From: MGBC131033 sp910585655
GTDB taxonomy: Bacteria; Bacillota; Clostridia; Lachnospirales; Lachnospiraceae
DNA: 64,000 nucleotides
Assembly: GCA_949502025.1 (NCBI GenBank)
Contig: CATBCG010000087.1
Location: forward strand, 1-64,000
Direction: 5' to 3'
Shown: positions 32,719 to 42,778 of the stretch, in pieces
How the letters are laid out: the number at the start of each line of letters is the position of its first letter
Numbering within the stretch: position 1 is the first letter of the stretch
The notes under the pieces: model-generated
Told to the model about the DNA's origin: nothing
Database searches by the model: none
Seen by the model: only the letters and a program-made list of their open reading frames with translations
Program-made: the position numbers and the translations under genes

Positions 32719-34053
32719 ATGAGCTTACAAATTGAAAAATTAGAAAAAAATATGGTAAAACTGACGATAGAGACAAGCGTGGAGACATTTGAGGCAGCTA
32801 TCGAAAGGGCATACCGTAAAAATCGGAGCCGGATGTCGATTCCAGGGTTCCGTAAGGGAAAAGCCCCGCGGAATATGATTGAAAAGCTGTATGGAGTCGG
32901 CGTATTTTATGAGGATGCTGCCAACGACATTATTCCGGATGCCTATGAAAAGGCGGTAGAGGAAAGCGGGCTTGAGATCGTATCCCGTCCGGAAGTAGAT
33001 GTGATACAGATTGAAAAAGGAAAGCCGTTTATTTTTACTGCAGAGGTAGCGGTTAAGCCGGAAGTGACGTTAGGAGAGTACAAGGGCATAGAAGTTCCGG
33101 GTATGGATGTTTCTGTCAGTGAAGAGGAAATCACCAAGGAACTAGAGACTGCCAGAGAGCAGAATTCCAGACTGGTGACGTTGCCGGAGGATACCCCGGC
33201 GGAGAACGGCGACCAGGCGGTAATTGATTTTGAAGGCTTTGTGGATGGGGTAGCCTTTGAAGGCGGAAAGAGTGAAAATTATCCTTTGACGTTAGGCTCC
33301 CATTCCTTTATAGACACCTTTGAGGATCAGCTGGTAGGCAGAAGAGCCGGAGAGGACATTGAGGTCAATGTGACATTCCCGGCAGAGTATCAGGTCGCAG
33401 AGCTGGCAGGAAAGCCGGTGATGTTCCGGGTAAGCATCAAGGAAATCAAGCGGAAGGAACTTCCGGAGTTAGACGACGAATTTGCACAGGATGTTTCCGA
33501 GTTTGATACGTTGCAGGAGTACCGGGAGGACATTGCCAAGAAGTTGACTGGACGGAAGGAAGAGGCTGCCAAAAGAGAAAAGGAAAATACAGTAGTCGAT
33601 CGGATCATTGAAAATGCTCAGATGGAGATTCCGGATCCGATGTTAGACTCCCAGGCGCGCCAAATGGCAGAAGAATTTGCCAGAAACCTTCAGTATCAGG
33701 GAATGCAGTTAGAACAGTATTTGCAGTATAGCGGAATGAATGTAAACAGCTTTTTGGAGAGTCTTCGCCCACAGGCACAAAAGAGAATTCAGAGCCGTCT
33801 GGTTTTAGAGGCAGTTGTGAAGGCGGAAGGCATTGAGCCAAGCCAGGAGGAGATAGAAGAAGAGATACAAAAGATAGCTTCTATGTACCAGATGGAGGCA
33901 GAACAGGTCAAGGAGCAGCTTGAGGGCGACAACCAGATGGAGAACTTAAAGATGGATGTAGCCGTACAGAAGGCGATTGATCTGGTGACGGCTGCCGCTG
34001 TGGAAGTAGAAGAGCAAGAGGCTGCGTCTGTAGAGGAAGTTCCTGCAGAGTAG
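32719..34053 (+). CDS. tig: Trigger factor (ribosome-associated chaperone/prolyl isomerase)
   Basis: A 444-residue chaperone that meets nascent chains at the ribosome exit. The N-terminal ribosome-binding domain has the signature PGFRKGKAPRNMIEKLYG (about residues 43-60), the FKBP-type isomerase domain spans about 155-245 (GDQAVIDFEGFVDGVAFEGG), and the rest forms the helical chaperone arms. The C-terminal tail is very acidic (EVEEQEAASVEEVPAE). AGGAGG lies before the ATG. The order tig-clpP-clpX-lon is conserved in Firmicutes. Confidence 0.96.
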   Translation: MSLQIEKLEKNMVKLTIETSVETFEAAIERAYRKNRSRMSIPGFRKGKAPRNMIEKLYGVGVFYEDAANDIIPDAYEKAVEESGLEIVSRPEVDVIQIEKGKPFIFTAEVAVKPEVTLGEYKGIEVPGMDVSVSEEEITKELETAREQNSRLVTLPEDTPAENGDQAVIDFEGFVDGVAFEGGKSENYPLTLGSHSFIDTFEDQLVGRRAGEDIEVNVTFPAEYQVAELAGKPVMFRVSIKEIKRKELPELDDEFAQDVSEFDTLQEYREDIAKKLTGRKEEAAKREKENTVVDRIIENAQMEIPDPMLDSQARQMAEEFARNLQYQGMQLEQYLQYSGMNVNSFLESLRPQAQKRIQSRLVLEAVVKAEGIEPSQEEIEEEIQKIASMYQMEAEQVKEQLEGDNQMENLKMDVAVQKAIDLVTAAAVEVEEQEAASVEEVPAE

Positions 34054-34185
34054 CAGCGTACGACAATACAAAAGAAAGACAGTTTTCAGACAGAGGTGTC
34101 TGACGAGAACGAAATATGCGGAAGCGGGGGGCGCTGCCGGAGGATGGCAGCAGACCGGATTCCGCCGTGGAAACGGAGGGTATAT

Positions 34186-34770
34186 ATGAGTTTAGTACCA
34201 TATGTCGTAGAGCAAACCAGCCGAGGGGAACGGTCATATGACATTTATTCCCGTTTGTTAAAAGACAGGATTATTTTCCTGGGGGAAGAGGTAACGGATG
34301 TTTCGGCAAGTCTGGTGGTGGCACAGCTTTTGTTCCTGGAATCGGAAGATCCGAATAAGGATATCAATATATATATCAACAGCCCAGGCGGTTCTGTAAC
34401 AGCGGGAATGGCTATTTATGATACGATGCACTATATCAAATGTGATGTATCGACTACGTGCATCGGTATGGCAGCCAGCATGGGAGCCTTTTTGCTGGCT
34501 GGTGGGACAAAGGGAAAGCGTTTTATTCTGCCGAACGCAGAAGTAATGATCCATCAGCCATCCGGCGGCGCCAGAGGACAGGCGACGGATATTAAGATTG
34601 TTGCCGATAATATCTTAAAAACCAAACGGAAGCTGAATGAAATTCTTGCTGCCAATACCGGCAAGCCGCTGGAGGTAATCGAGATCGATACCGAAAGAGA
34701 CAACTATATGACGGCAGAGGAAGCGAGGGAATATGGACTGGTAGACAGTATTGTCACCAGCAGACAATGA
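34186..34770 (+). CDS. clpP: ATP-dependent Clp protease proteolytic subunit
   Basis: A 194-residue serine protease forming a 14-subunit barrel with ClpX or ClpA/C. The catalytic triad is visible: Ser in GMAASMGAF (about residue 97), His in MIHQPSGG (about 122) and Asp near EIDTERDNYM (about 171). ATG 34186 follows CGGAGGG and gives the standard MSLVPYVVEQT start; an in-frame ATG at 34096 has no ribosome site and adds an unrelated Arg-rich stretch. The gene precedes clpX by 18 bases. Confidence 0.96.
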   Translation: MSLVPYVVEQTSRGERSYDIYSRLLKDRIIFLGEEVTDVSASLVVAQLLFLESEDPNKDINIYINSPGGSVTAGMAIYDTMHYIKCDVSTTCIGMAASMGAFLLAGGTKGKRFILPNAEVMIHQPSGGARGQATDIKIVADNILKTKRKLNEILAANTGKPLEVIEIDTERDNYMTAEEAREYGLVDSIVTSRQ

Positions 34771-34788
34771 TAAAGGAGTAAGTCAATC

Positions 34789-36081
34789 ATGGCAAAGACG
34801 GAAGAAAGAGGCAAGTTCCGCTGCTCCTTTTGTGGTAAGACACAGGATCAGGTCAGGAAGCTGATTGCCGGACCGAATGTCTATATTTGTGATGAGTGTG
34901 TCGATATCTGCGCAGAAATCGTCGAGGAGGAATTTGAGACAGACGAATATGAAGACGATAAAATTAACCTTCTTAAACCGGAAGAGATCAAGGAATTTCT
35001 GGATCAGTATGTCATCGGGCAGGAGGAGGCAAAAAAGGTTCTGTCAGTAGCGGTTTACAATCATTACAAAAGAGTGCTTGCTGCAAAGGATTTAGAGATA
35101 GAATTACAAAAGAGTAATATTATCATGGTAGGACCGACTGGTTCTGGTAAGACCTTTCTGGCACAGACGTTGGCAAAGCTGTTAAACGTTCCTTTTGCAA
35201 TTGCAGATGCAACTGCGTTGACAGAAGCAGGCTATGTAGGCGAGGATGTGGAAAATATCCTTTTAAAGCTGATTCAGGCTGCGGACTATGATATTGAGCG
35301 AGCCGAGACTGGCATTATTTATATTGACGAGATTGACAAAATCACAAGAAAAGGCGAGAATACGTCTATTACAAGAGACGTATCCGGCGAAGGCGTTCAA
35401 CAGGCGTTGTTAAAGATTTTAGAAGGTACGGTAGCTTCCGTAGCGCCGCAGGGCGGAAGGAAGCATCCGCACCAGGAGTTTATCCAGATTGATACGACGG
35501 ATATTTTGTTTATCTGCGGAGGAGCTTTTGACGGGATGGAAAAGATCATTGAATCCCGGATGGGCGAAAAATCCATCGGTTTTAATGCTCCGATTCAGGA
35601 CGTGACCAAAAGAAATGTCGGCGAGCTGTTTAAACAGGTGATGCCGCAGGATTTTGTAAAATACGGGTTGATTCCGGAGTTTGTAGGTCGTGTGCCGATT
35701 ATGGTAGGGCTGGACTTGCTGGATGAAGAGGCGTTGGTACGGATTTTGACCGAGCCGAAAAATGCCATTACCAAGCAGTATAAAAAGCTCTTTGAGTTAG
35801 ACGGCGTTAGTCTGGAATTTGACGAGGCGGCAATCAGAGAGATTGCCAAACGTTCGGTAGAGCGAAAGACAGGTGCCAGAGGATTACGTGCGATTATGGA
35901 AGCGACGCTGATGGATACGATGTTCTATACTCCGTCCAATACAAAAGCGGCAAAGTGTATCATTACGGAAGCAGCGGTTAAGGGTGAGGAAAAACCGACC
36001 ATCGTAGAAGCAGAAGAAGAAACACCCCGTAGACTTTTGAATCGTAAGCCGGTTCGGAAGTCGGCAGGAGAGAGCGCGTAA
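34789..36081 (+). CDS. clpX: Clp protease ATP-binding subunit ClpX
   Basis: A 430-residue AAA+ unfoldase that feeds substrates to ClpP. The N-terminal zinc-binding domain has C13-x2-C16 (CSFC) and a second pair in YICDECVDIC (about 34-37). Walker A GPTGSGKT is near residue 113, Walker B IIYIDEIDKI near 180, and the ClpP-docking IGF loop (KSIGFNAP) near 262. Sensor-2 GARGLR is near residue 365. AAGGAG precedes the ATG. It is translated from the clpP message; a hairpin before lon may end or weaken transcription. Confidence 0.97.
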   Translation: MAKTEERGKFRCSFCGKTQDQVRKLIAGPNVYICDECVDICAEIVEEEFETDEYEDDKINLLKPEEIKEFLDQYVIGQEEAKKVLSVAVYNHYKRVLAAKDLEIELQKSNIIMVGPTGSGKTFLAQTLAKLLNVPFAIADATALTEAGYVGEDVENILLKLIQAADYDIERAETGIIYIDEIDKITRKGENTSITRDVSGEGVQQALLKILEGTVASVAPQGGRKHPHQEFIQIDTTDILFICGGAFDGMEKIIESRMGEKSIGFNAPIQDVTKRNVGELFKQVMPQDFVKYGLIPEFVGRVPIMVGLDLLDEEALVRILTEPKNAITKQYKKLFELDGVSLEFDEAAIREIAKRSVERKTGARGLRAIMEATLMDTMFYTPSNTKAAKCIITEAAVKGEEKPTIVEAEEETPRRLLNRKPVRKSAGESA

Positions 36082-36109
36082 GGGAAAGAAATAGCAAAAA
36101 AAGAATAGG

Positions 36110-36151
36110 GAATCCCTGGTGTCTGCCGGCAGCAGATATCAGGGATTCTTT
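36110..36151 (+). terminator. Terminator-like hairpin between clpX and lon
   Basis: A perfect 9-bp stem, GAATCCCTG (36110-36118) with CAGGGATTC (36140-36148), is followed by only three Ts, so termination may be partial. Confidence 0.55.
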
Positions 36152-36205
36152 GAAATATAAAAAAGCATTGTTTGAGAGCTTAAACCAGAAAGGATGTAGG
36201 ATAGA

Positions 36206-38521
36206 ATGGAAAGAAAAATACCGGTCGCGGTACTGCGGGGTATGGCGGTACTGCCGGGTATGCTGATACACTTTGATATTAGCCGGGAATTTACCAAGGC
36301 TGCCGTACAAAAGGCAATGGCAGAGGATGCTACAATATTTCTGGCTACACAGAAAAACCAGGAGATGGATATCCCGAAGCAGGAGGATGTGTACCAGATT
36401 GGGACGATTGCCACGATCAAGCAGTTGATCAAGCTGCCGGGAGGCGTCCTGCGTGTCCTTGTATCCGGCACAGGGCGAGGGCGTCTTTTGGATATCGAGC
36501 AGGTAGGAACCTATCTGTGCGGGCAGGTGGAAATCTGCCTGGATGAACCAGACGGAAGCATGAGTGTTTTAGAGGAAAAAGCGATGGTTAGCAGCCTTCG
36601 GGATATGTTGGAGATCTATGCGTCAGAAAATCCGAAAATGTCCAAGGCGATTTTAATGCAGTTAATGGAAATTGAGACGATTACCGAGCTGTTAGAACAG
36701 ATATTGGTACAAATTCCTTTTACCTTAGAAGAAAAGCTGGAGCTTTTGGAGATAGACGGAATTCGGGAACGCTTTGAACGGCTGACGGTTGTGCTGGCAG
36801 AAAGCGTGGAACTGCTGCGCCTGAAAAAGGAATTTCAGAGTAAGGTCAAAGAAAAGGTAGACCAAAACCAAAAAGAATATCTGCTGCGGGAGCAGTTAAA
36901 GGTGATTCGCGAGGAGCTAGGAGAGAGTAATACCGTAGACGATGCAGAAAAATTTCGGGCAGAAACAGAGGCGTTGGAAGCTTCGGATCAGGTAAAGGAA
37001 AAAATTTACAAGGAAATTGAACGTTTCCGCAACATAGCGTCTAACTCCTCTGAAAGCGCGGTGATTCGCGGCTACATAGAGCTGCTGTTAGAGCTGCCGT
37101 GGGAAAAGCAAAGCGAGGATAACAACGACATTAAGAACGCCGCCCGGATTTTAGATAAAGATCATTATGGGCTAGAGAAGGTCAAGGAGCGAATCGTAGA
37201 GTTTCTTGCTGTCCGGCAGAAAAAGGGAGCAGGAGCAGAAAGCTCGATCATTTGTCTGGTAGGACCACCGGGAACAGGAAAAACATCCATCGCCCGTTCC
37301 GTTGCCAGAGCCTTAAATAAAAAATATGTACGGATTTGTCTGGGCGGGGTACGTGACGAGGCGGAGATTCGGGGACACCGCCGAACCTATGTAGGCGCGA
37401 TGCCTGGACGGCTGATTACCGGTCTAAAAAGTGCGGGGGTATGCAATCCGCTGATGCTTTTGGATGAGATTGACAAGGTTAGCAGCGACTATAAAGGAGA
37501 TACCTCTTCGGCACTGTTAGAGGTGTTGGATCCGGAACAAAACCGTAACTTTCAGGATCACTATGTGGAAATCCCGGTCGATCTATCCAAGGTGTTTTTT
37601 ATTGCGACGGCAAATGATATTCAGACCATTCCCAGACCGTTGTTAGATCGGATGGAGATTATTGAAGTCAGCAGCTACACGCAAAATGAGAAGTTGCACA
37701 TTGCCAAAGAACATTTGATAGCAAAGCAGCGAGAACAAAACGGGTTGAAAAAAAGCGAGCTGGTGTTTTCGGATAAAGCGTTGGCGGAGGTGATTGCCTC
37801 TTATACCAAGGAGGCTGGTGTGCGGAATCTGGAACGGAGGATTGCCGCTATTTGCCGGAAGGCAGATCGGGAGCTGCTAGAAGGTAAGAAAAAGTCGATT
37901 CGGATAACGGAAAAGAATTTGGAGACGTATTTGGGAAAGCCGCGCTATCGTGTAAACCCAGCCAATGAAAAGCCGGAAATCGGTATTGTCCGTGGGCTGG
38001 CATGGACAAGCGTAGGAGGAGATACGTTAGAAATCGAGGTCAACGTCATGCCGGGGAAGGGAGCCTTCCAACTGACCGGGCAGATGGGAGATGTGATGAA
38101 GGAATCTGCTCAGGCTGGAATCAGTTATATCCGTTCTATCAGCGACAGCTATAAAATCGAAAAGCGTTTTTTTGAACGGCATGACATCCATATCCATATT
38201 CCGGAAGGAGCAGTACCAAAAGACGGACCATCCGCCGGAATCACGATGGCGACGGCAATGCTTTCTGCTATTACCGAAAAAGCGGTACGTCCGGATTTGG
38301 CTATGACCGGAGAAATTACCCTGCGGGGAAGGGTACTGCCGATCGGCGGGCTAAAAGAGAAGCTTCTGGCAGCAAAAATCGCCGGGATCAAACTGGTGCT
38401 GGTGCCAAAGAAAAACGCCAGAGATTTACAGGAGCTTTCCGAAGAGATTACGGACGGGCTGGAACTGTATTTGGTCGAGACGATGGAAGACGTATTAAAA
38501 TATGCGTTTGCAAAAAAATAA
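36206..38521 (+). CDS. lon: ATP-dependent protease Lon (LonA type)
   Basis: A 771-residue AAA+ serine protease for damaged and regulatory proteins. The N-terminal substrate-binding domain (about 1-200) begins RKIPVAVLRGMAVLPGM, followed by a coiled region, the AAA+ module with Walker A GPPGTGKT (about 353-360) and LLDEIDK, and the protease domain with the catalytic Ser in KDGPSAGITMATA (about 675) and Lys in GGLKEKLLAA (about 718). GAAAGGATGTAGG precedes the ATG. It closes the quality-control cluster. Confidence 0.97.
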   Translation: MERKIPVAVLRGMAVLPGMLIHFDISREFTKAAVQKAMAEDATIFLATQKNQEMDIPKQEDVYQIGTIATIKQLIKLPGGVLRVLVSGTGRGRLLDIEQVGTYLCGQVEICLDEPDGSMSVLEEKAMVSSLRDMLEIYASENPKMSKAILMQLMEIETITELLEQILVQIPFTLEEKLELLEIDGIRERFERLTVVLAESVELLRLKKEFQSKVKEKVDQNQKEYLLREQLKVIREELGESNTVDDAEKFRAETEALEASDQVKEKIYKEIERFRNIASNSSESAVIRGYIELLLELPWEKQSEDNNDIKNAARILDKDHYGLEKVKERIVEFLAVRQKKGAGAESSIICLVGPPGTGKTSIARSVARALNKKYVRICLGGVRDEAEIRGHRRTYVGAMPGRLITGLKSAGVCNPLMLLDEIDKVSSDYKGDTSSALLEVLDPEQNRNFQDHYVEIPVDLSKVFFIATANDIQTIPRPLLDRMEIIEVSSYTQNEKLHIAKEHLIAKQREQNGLKKSELVFSDKALAEVIASYTKEAGVRNLERRIAAICRKADRELLEGKKKSIRITEKNLETYLGKPRYRVNPANEKPEIGIVRGLAWTSVGGDTLEIEVNVMPGKGAFQLTGQMGDVMKESAQAGISYIRSISDSYKIEKRFFERHDIHIHIPEGAVPKDGPSAGITMATAMLSAITEKAVRPDLAMTGEITLRGRVLPIGGLKEKLLAAKIAGIKLVLVPKKNARDLQELSEEITDGLELYLVETMEDVLKYAFAKK

Positions 38522-38572
38522 AGGAAAACCGCAAAGTGCGCATTTCTTAGAAGGCAGTTGCCGAAAGGCAAT

Positions 38573-38601
38573 ATCGGGGAGACATTAAACGTCTCCCCGA
38601 T
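38573..38601. terminator. Perfect hairpin between lon and the YesN-like gene
   Basis: An 11-bp perfect stem, ATCGGGGAGAC (38573-38583) with GTCTCCCCGAT (38591-38601), has the stop codon of the minus-strand regulator in its loop. Neither side has a good T-run. It may end both convergent transcripts weakly or protect their 3' ends. Confidence 0.5.
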
Positions 38602-40759
38602 GTTGGTTTCGATATTCGCTTGGCGTCATATGTTCGATTTGCTTAAAAATCCGAATAAGCGGCTGGGTGCTGTAAAAGCCGACGGCGCTTGCCGTATCCT
38701 TGATACTGACGCCGGAGAAAATCAATTCCTTGGCTTTTTCTAAGCGGAGCCGGTTGATGCTTTCTAAAATACCGACTCCCTTTTGTTCTTTGTAATTGCG
38801 GGAGAGAAAAGAGAGCCCTAAATGAAACTCGTCCGCAATCACTCCTACCGAAAGAAGAGGTTCTTGATAATGCTCCTGGATATAGTCGGAAATCTGTTCG
38901 ATTACCGCTTCCATCCGGTCGGAATCCGTACCGGCAGCAGATGAAACTGGGCTGTCCGGCAGAGTATCTAAACCGGATCCGGTATAATGCTGCCAGACAG
39001 TGGTCAAAAGCTGTTCCAGCTTTTCTTTGCCGCCATGTATGAGGGTAGAATAGAGCTGGTTGGAAAACGAAACGGCAGCGGCCTGGATATCCTGTTTTTT
39101 TGGATCGGTGTCGGTCTGCAAACGGGAAAGCGTGGTTTCTTCCTCGGAATTTACATAGTTGCGATATAAAAACAGCTCTTCGATGTCCTGATAGCAGTCC
39201 GCGATCTGTTCCGCGCCTTTGCGGCGGGCGCTGATATGGATAGAAAGCAGAAGCCCGTAATGGGTGCGGATAAAGTCCTGCAAATCAGAGGCAGCCCGCA
39301 TCAGATTTTGCTGCAGCTCCTGAACAGCCTCTTCCTGGCTGACGTTGATCAGAGCATAGAGCCGTCCGTCAGTTTCTGCCGAAAAGCTGGTATACTGTTT
39401 GTTTAACAATTCGTCCAAACAGTTTTTTACAATAAAGTAAGCCATATCGACGATATCGGAGCTGATTTCTGCACCGTCCTCCTGTGACAAGACGGTAAGC
39501 TCATCGCTTTGTTCGGTTCCGCAGAAATCGGTGATTTCAATGCTCATCAGCACAAAGGAATCCAATGTCATCGCTTCCGCCCAGGACGTATTTTCTAAAA
39601 AAATACTTTTGGAGGATTTGGTTTTTTCTTTGAAAAGACGGTTCATCCAGGAATTCGTTTTATCTGCCTGCCATTCCCGCAAAGTACGGCGGTTATCCTG
39701 GTAGGCGGAGAGCAGCGCCTGGTAAGAACTGCGGATAATGTAAAAGTCGTCGTGTCCCGGTGGAATAGCCTGCTTGGAATTTTGTGCCACCAGGGAAAGC
39801 AGTTCAGCAACGGGCTGATAGTTCCGCTTGGAAAGCCAGAGCGCAAGCAGGATACCAATGAGGGAGCCAAAGAGCAGATAGATCCCTAGACCGGCAAAAA
39901 ACAGAATTCCAGTCTGAAAAGAGGAAGAGGATCGGATGCTGTAAAAATGGATCGGATACTGTTTACTGGAGATTCGGATAGCAGCTTTTTTAGCGCTGGT
40001 TTTCCTTCCGTTTTCGTCCCAACCCTCTAAAAGCTCCTCAAACCAAGCGCTAAGCTGCGGCTTTGTATCGGCGTCAGGGGAATAGAGCTTACCGTAGCCA
40101 TCCTCTAAAAACAGCAACGTATCACTGGACTGGAACAACTCTGTTAAAATAGCTTCATTAAAATAGACGGCGGTAAGAACCGAAGGGGTGGCTCCGCCGT
40201 TCAAAGAAAGGGCATAGGTGTAAAGCAAACGACCATTTATAATATGAAGACCGTTTTTCGTATAATTTGCCAGCAAAAGAAAATCCTCGGAAGGCATACC
40301 AAACATAGAGGACTCCACAGACTGAAATGCTTCTAGCTTATGGAAGCGATCCCGTGTCAGGAGATATCCTGTTTTGGGGAAATACAGAAAAATCGTCTGA
40401 AAATTTTTATTGGTCGAGATATGAAGGCTTAAAATATCCTGCAGTTCTTTTGCCATAAGTGTCTGGCGGCTGGAAAGTCTGCCGTTTTCCTGGAACAGCT
40501 CTAAGATAGAAGTACGGCTGTCTAAGGAAAGAGCCTGGCTGGTGTTGAGTGCGTCCTGAAGCATATGTTCAACGGCTGTTTGCACCATGGCAAGCGCCTG
40601 ATACTGTAAAGAGCGGATTTCTTTTGCCGTATGCTGGTGATAGGCGCGGAACGTCAAAAAAGCCCCCACTAAAAACGGGAGCGAAAACATCAGGATATAA
40701 GAAATCATCCAGGTACGCAAGGTTTTATTGAGTTTTGGACGGTTTTTATCAGAACCCAT
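38585..40759 (-). CDS. YesN/AraC-type membrane-bound transcriptional regulator
   Basis: A 724-residue protein. Two membrane segments (about residues 18-40 and 290-315) flank a Cache-like extracytoplasmic sensor domain. A long cytoplasmic linker follows, and the last 100 residues are an AraC HTH (two helix-turn-helices around PLLSVGVIADEFHLGLSFLS and VSIKDTASAVGFYSTQPLIR). Such regulators in Clostridia control neighbouring sugar ABC transporters, and a solute-binding lipoprotein gene lies just upstream. An in-frame GTG at 40771 is possible, but ATG 40759 is better spaced from AAAAAAGGAAG. The ligand is unknown. Confidence 0.87.
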   Translation of the reverse strand: MGSDKNRPKLNKTLRTWMISYILMFSLPFLVGAFLTFRAYHQHTAKEIRSLQYQALAMVQTAVEHMLQDALNTSQALSLDSRTSILELFQENGRLSSRQTLMAKELQDILSLHISTNKNFQTIFLYFPKTGYLLTRDRFHKLEAFQSVESSMFGMPSEDFLLLANYTKNGLHIINGRLLYTYALSLNGGATPSVLTAVYFNEAILTELFQSSDTLLFLEDGYGKLYSPDADTKPQLSAWFEELLEGWDENGRKTSAKKAAIRISSKQYPIHFYSIRSSSSFQTGILFFAGLGIYLLFGSLIGILLALWLSKRNYQPVAELLSLVAQNSKQAIPPGHDDFYIIRSSYQALLSAYQDNRRTLREWQADKTNSWMNRLFKEKTKSSKSIFLENTSWAEAMTLDSFVLMSIEITDFCGTEQSDELTVLSQEDGAEISSDIVDMAYFIVKNCLDELLNKQYTSFSAETDGRLYALINVSQEEAVQELQQNLMRAASDLQDFIRTHYGLLLSIHISARRKGAEQIADCYQDIEELFLYRNYVNSEEETTLSRLQTDTDPKKQDIQAAAVSFSNQLYSTLIHGGKEKLEQLLTTVWQHYTGSGLDTLPDSPVSSAAGTDSDRMEAVIEQISDYIQEHYQEPLLSVGVIADEFHLGLSFLSRNYKEQKGVGILESINRLRLEKAKELIFSGVSIKDTASAVGFYSTQPLIRIFKQIEHMTPSEYRNQHRGDV

Positions 40760-40867
40760 AGGGGAATACACTTCCTTTTTTCATAGACGAAGCGACGCCT
40801 CTGTTTTATTATTGCCTGAAAGCAAGCATTTGTCAATAGAAAGTGAAAATTTTTATCAAGCAATAAG

Positions 40868-40902
40868 AGCTACCGCATACGGATAGTTCCGATGCGGTAG
40901 CT
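40868..40902 (-). terminator. Terminator of the solute-binding lipoprotein gene
   Basis: An 11-bp stem (40868-40878 with 40892-40902) with an inner CGG/CCG extension lies 30 bases after the stop codon on the minus strand; the T-run is weak (TTATTG). Confidence 0.6.
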
Positions 40903-40932
40903 TATGAATGTTACTTGTAATACGTTTCTAAA

Positions 40933-42636
40933 TCAGCGTGCATTGTAGCGATCTAAGGCTGCCTGTTGATAATCGATACATTTCTGTGCGCCATAGGAAA
41001 TCAAATCTTTTTGGAACTGTTCGTAAGTATCCATAGAAGCGGCTCCGGTAATAATCTTGATTGTATTTTCCCGAACCAACGTCTGTAGGCTGACATAGGT
41101 ATTGTTGTAATCGGTCAGTTCCTCCGCGGTCAGACTTCTTCTGGCTGGAAGTACCATATCGGTTTTTGCTACATCCCAGATATCATAGGCTTCTAATACC
41201 GGTTCTCCTTGTCTGATAACGGAAAGGGCATACCAGTTGTAGAGACCAAGCCCTTCGTTATGAAGGCAGTATTCGGACTTGAGTCCTTCTGCAAAAGTCG
41301 GATAATCTAAATCGTTGACAATATGGTTTTTTGCGCTTTCTAAGAAGGAATAGGTGCCGTCTCCGTTTTTGGTATAGGTTTCATTTTCAATTCCATAGCT
41401 GGAAAAGAGCATCCATTCGGTAGAGTAGCAGTAATCCAGCCAACGGCACGCCAATTCGACGTTTTTGCAGTCCCGGCTAATGGAGATAGAACCACCTACT
41501 AAAGCACCCATATCAGCAGCAATTTGCGGAGTGTCTCCTTCGTTTAAGACCGGGGAAGGGGCAGCGACAAGCCAATAGTCCTCATCGGTTGCGATACCCA
41601 TAGATACTAAGTAATCGCAGGTCCAGGAGTAGAGATTGGCAGAAGCTCCGGCACGTCCGGTTCCCAAATATTCAAATACCGGCGAATACATAGCATTATT
41701 GGTTACAAAGTTCGGATCGATTAAGCCTTCGGCATACCATTTACGGAACAATTCTACCCACTGGCGGTAGCCGTCCTCTAACGGACCATAATGTACTTTA
41801 CCATCCACCTGATAGAAGTCCTTGCAGACGCCAAAAGCCGTAAGGAAATCCTGGGTGTAGTCGAGAGCGTCCTCCGATCCGAGCATCAAAGGAGCTTCAC
41901 AGTTATAAGTAGTTTTGAAAGCAGTTAGGACATTATACCAGTCATCAATTGTTTTCGGAACTTCCATATTTAACTCATTGAGCCAATCTTGGCGCAGGCA
42001 AAGCCCCGTCCAAGGCTGCTCGCCGGTGATTTCTCCGTCACGAGTATTGATAGTATAAAGGGTAACGCTTCTGCCGTCATCGGTAGTCGTATCCTTTCTC
42101 AAACGTTCGCTGGAATTACGGAGCGCTTCGTAGTTTGGCATATACTGTTGGATATAGTCTGTCATATCCAAAATAACGCCGTCTTCACATGCCTGAACGG
42201 CTCCTCCGGTGTAATAGCCTTCTACGCCTAAGAGGATATCCGGATAATCGCCGGATGCCATTAACAAGCCGAATTTTTCTTTTGCCTCGGTTGGTGTCGG
42301 GCAAATCCATTCAATATCAATGTTTAGTTCCTGCTCCATAGCCTGGTTTGCCTTGAGTGTTTCCGGGTTTTCCGTCCATTGGCAGTCCCAGGACTTCCAG
42401 ACTTTCAGTGTTTCTTTTTCTGCCAGTGGCCAGGACCATTCGGAACCGGAATTGGTGTCGGTTTCCTCGGAATTGTTATCCGAAGAAGAGTTGGAACCCT
42501 GGTTTTCTGGTGTTTGCTGATCGGAATTCGCAGGCGATTTGCTGTCGGCAGGAGCATCATTTTTCTTGCCACAGGATGCAAAAAGCGAAACCACAAGTGC
42601 GAGTACCAGCAATAGTGCGATACTTTTCTTTTTCAT
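40933..42636 (-). CDS. Extracellular solute-binding lipoprotein (sugar ABC transporter type)
   Basis: A 567-residue lipoprotein. The signal peptide ends in the lipobox LFASC with the lipidated Cys at residue 22, followed by a Ser/Asn/Glu-rich linker (about 25-60). The mature part is a family 1-type binding protein like LplA/YtcQ of Firmicutes (TLKVWKSWDCQWTENPETLK start, MASGDYPDI, and GLCLRQDWLNELNMEVPKTI in the middle). ATG 42636 follows GGAGGATTCTTT. Usually such a gene is followed by two permease genes; here only the YesN-like regulator follows, so permeases must be supplied from elsewhere or have been lost. Substrate probably an oligosaccharide. Confidence 0.9.
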   Translation of the reverse strand: MKKKSIALLLVLALVVSLFASCGKKNDAPADSKSPANSDQQTPENQGSNSSSDNNSEETDTNSGSEWSWPLAEKETLKVWKSWDCQWTENPETLKANQAMEQELNIDIEWICPTPTEAKEKFGLLMASGDYPDILLGVEGYYTGGAVQACEDGVILDMTDYIQQYMPNYEALRNSSERLRKDTTTDDGRSVTLYTINTRDGEITGEQPWTGLCLRQDWLNELNMEVPKTIDDWYNVLTAFKTTYNCEAPLMLGSEDALDYTQDFLTAFGVCKDFYQVDGKVHYGPLEDGYRQWVELFRKWYAEGLIDPNFVTNNAMYSPVFEYLGTGRAGASANLYSWTCDYLVSMGIATDEDYWLVAAPSPVLNEGDTPQIAADMGALVGGSISISRDCKNVELACRWLDYCYSTEWMLFSSYGIENETYTKNGDGTYSFLESAKNHIVNDLDYPTFAEGLKSEYCLHNEGLGLYNWYALSVIRQGEPVLEAYDIWDVAKTDMVLPARRSLTAEELTDYNNTYVSLQTLVRENTIKIITGAASMDTYEQFQKDLISYGAQKCIDYQQAALDRYNAR

Positions 42637-42749
42637 AAAGAATCCTCCATTTCTGCCATTGACCATTATCGTAGCTGCCCAAAGGAAGCCTTCCCGATAT
42701 TTGGTTGACTGGCAATATAGTATAAGAGATACAAAGTCTCTGTGCCGTT

Positions 42750-42778
42750 ATTATAGAAAAAAGCCGGGAATTTTACAA
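42750..42778 (-). promoter_or_regulatory. Promoter of the solute-binding lipoprotein gene
   Basis: On the minus strand TTGTAA (42778-42773) and TATAAT (42755-42750) are separated by 17 bases; the leader is about 110 bases. The rest of 42637-43008 is AT-rich and holds only this and the rarA promoter. Confidence 0.7.
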
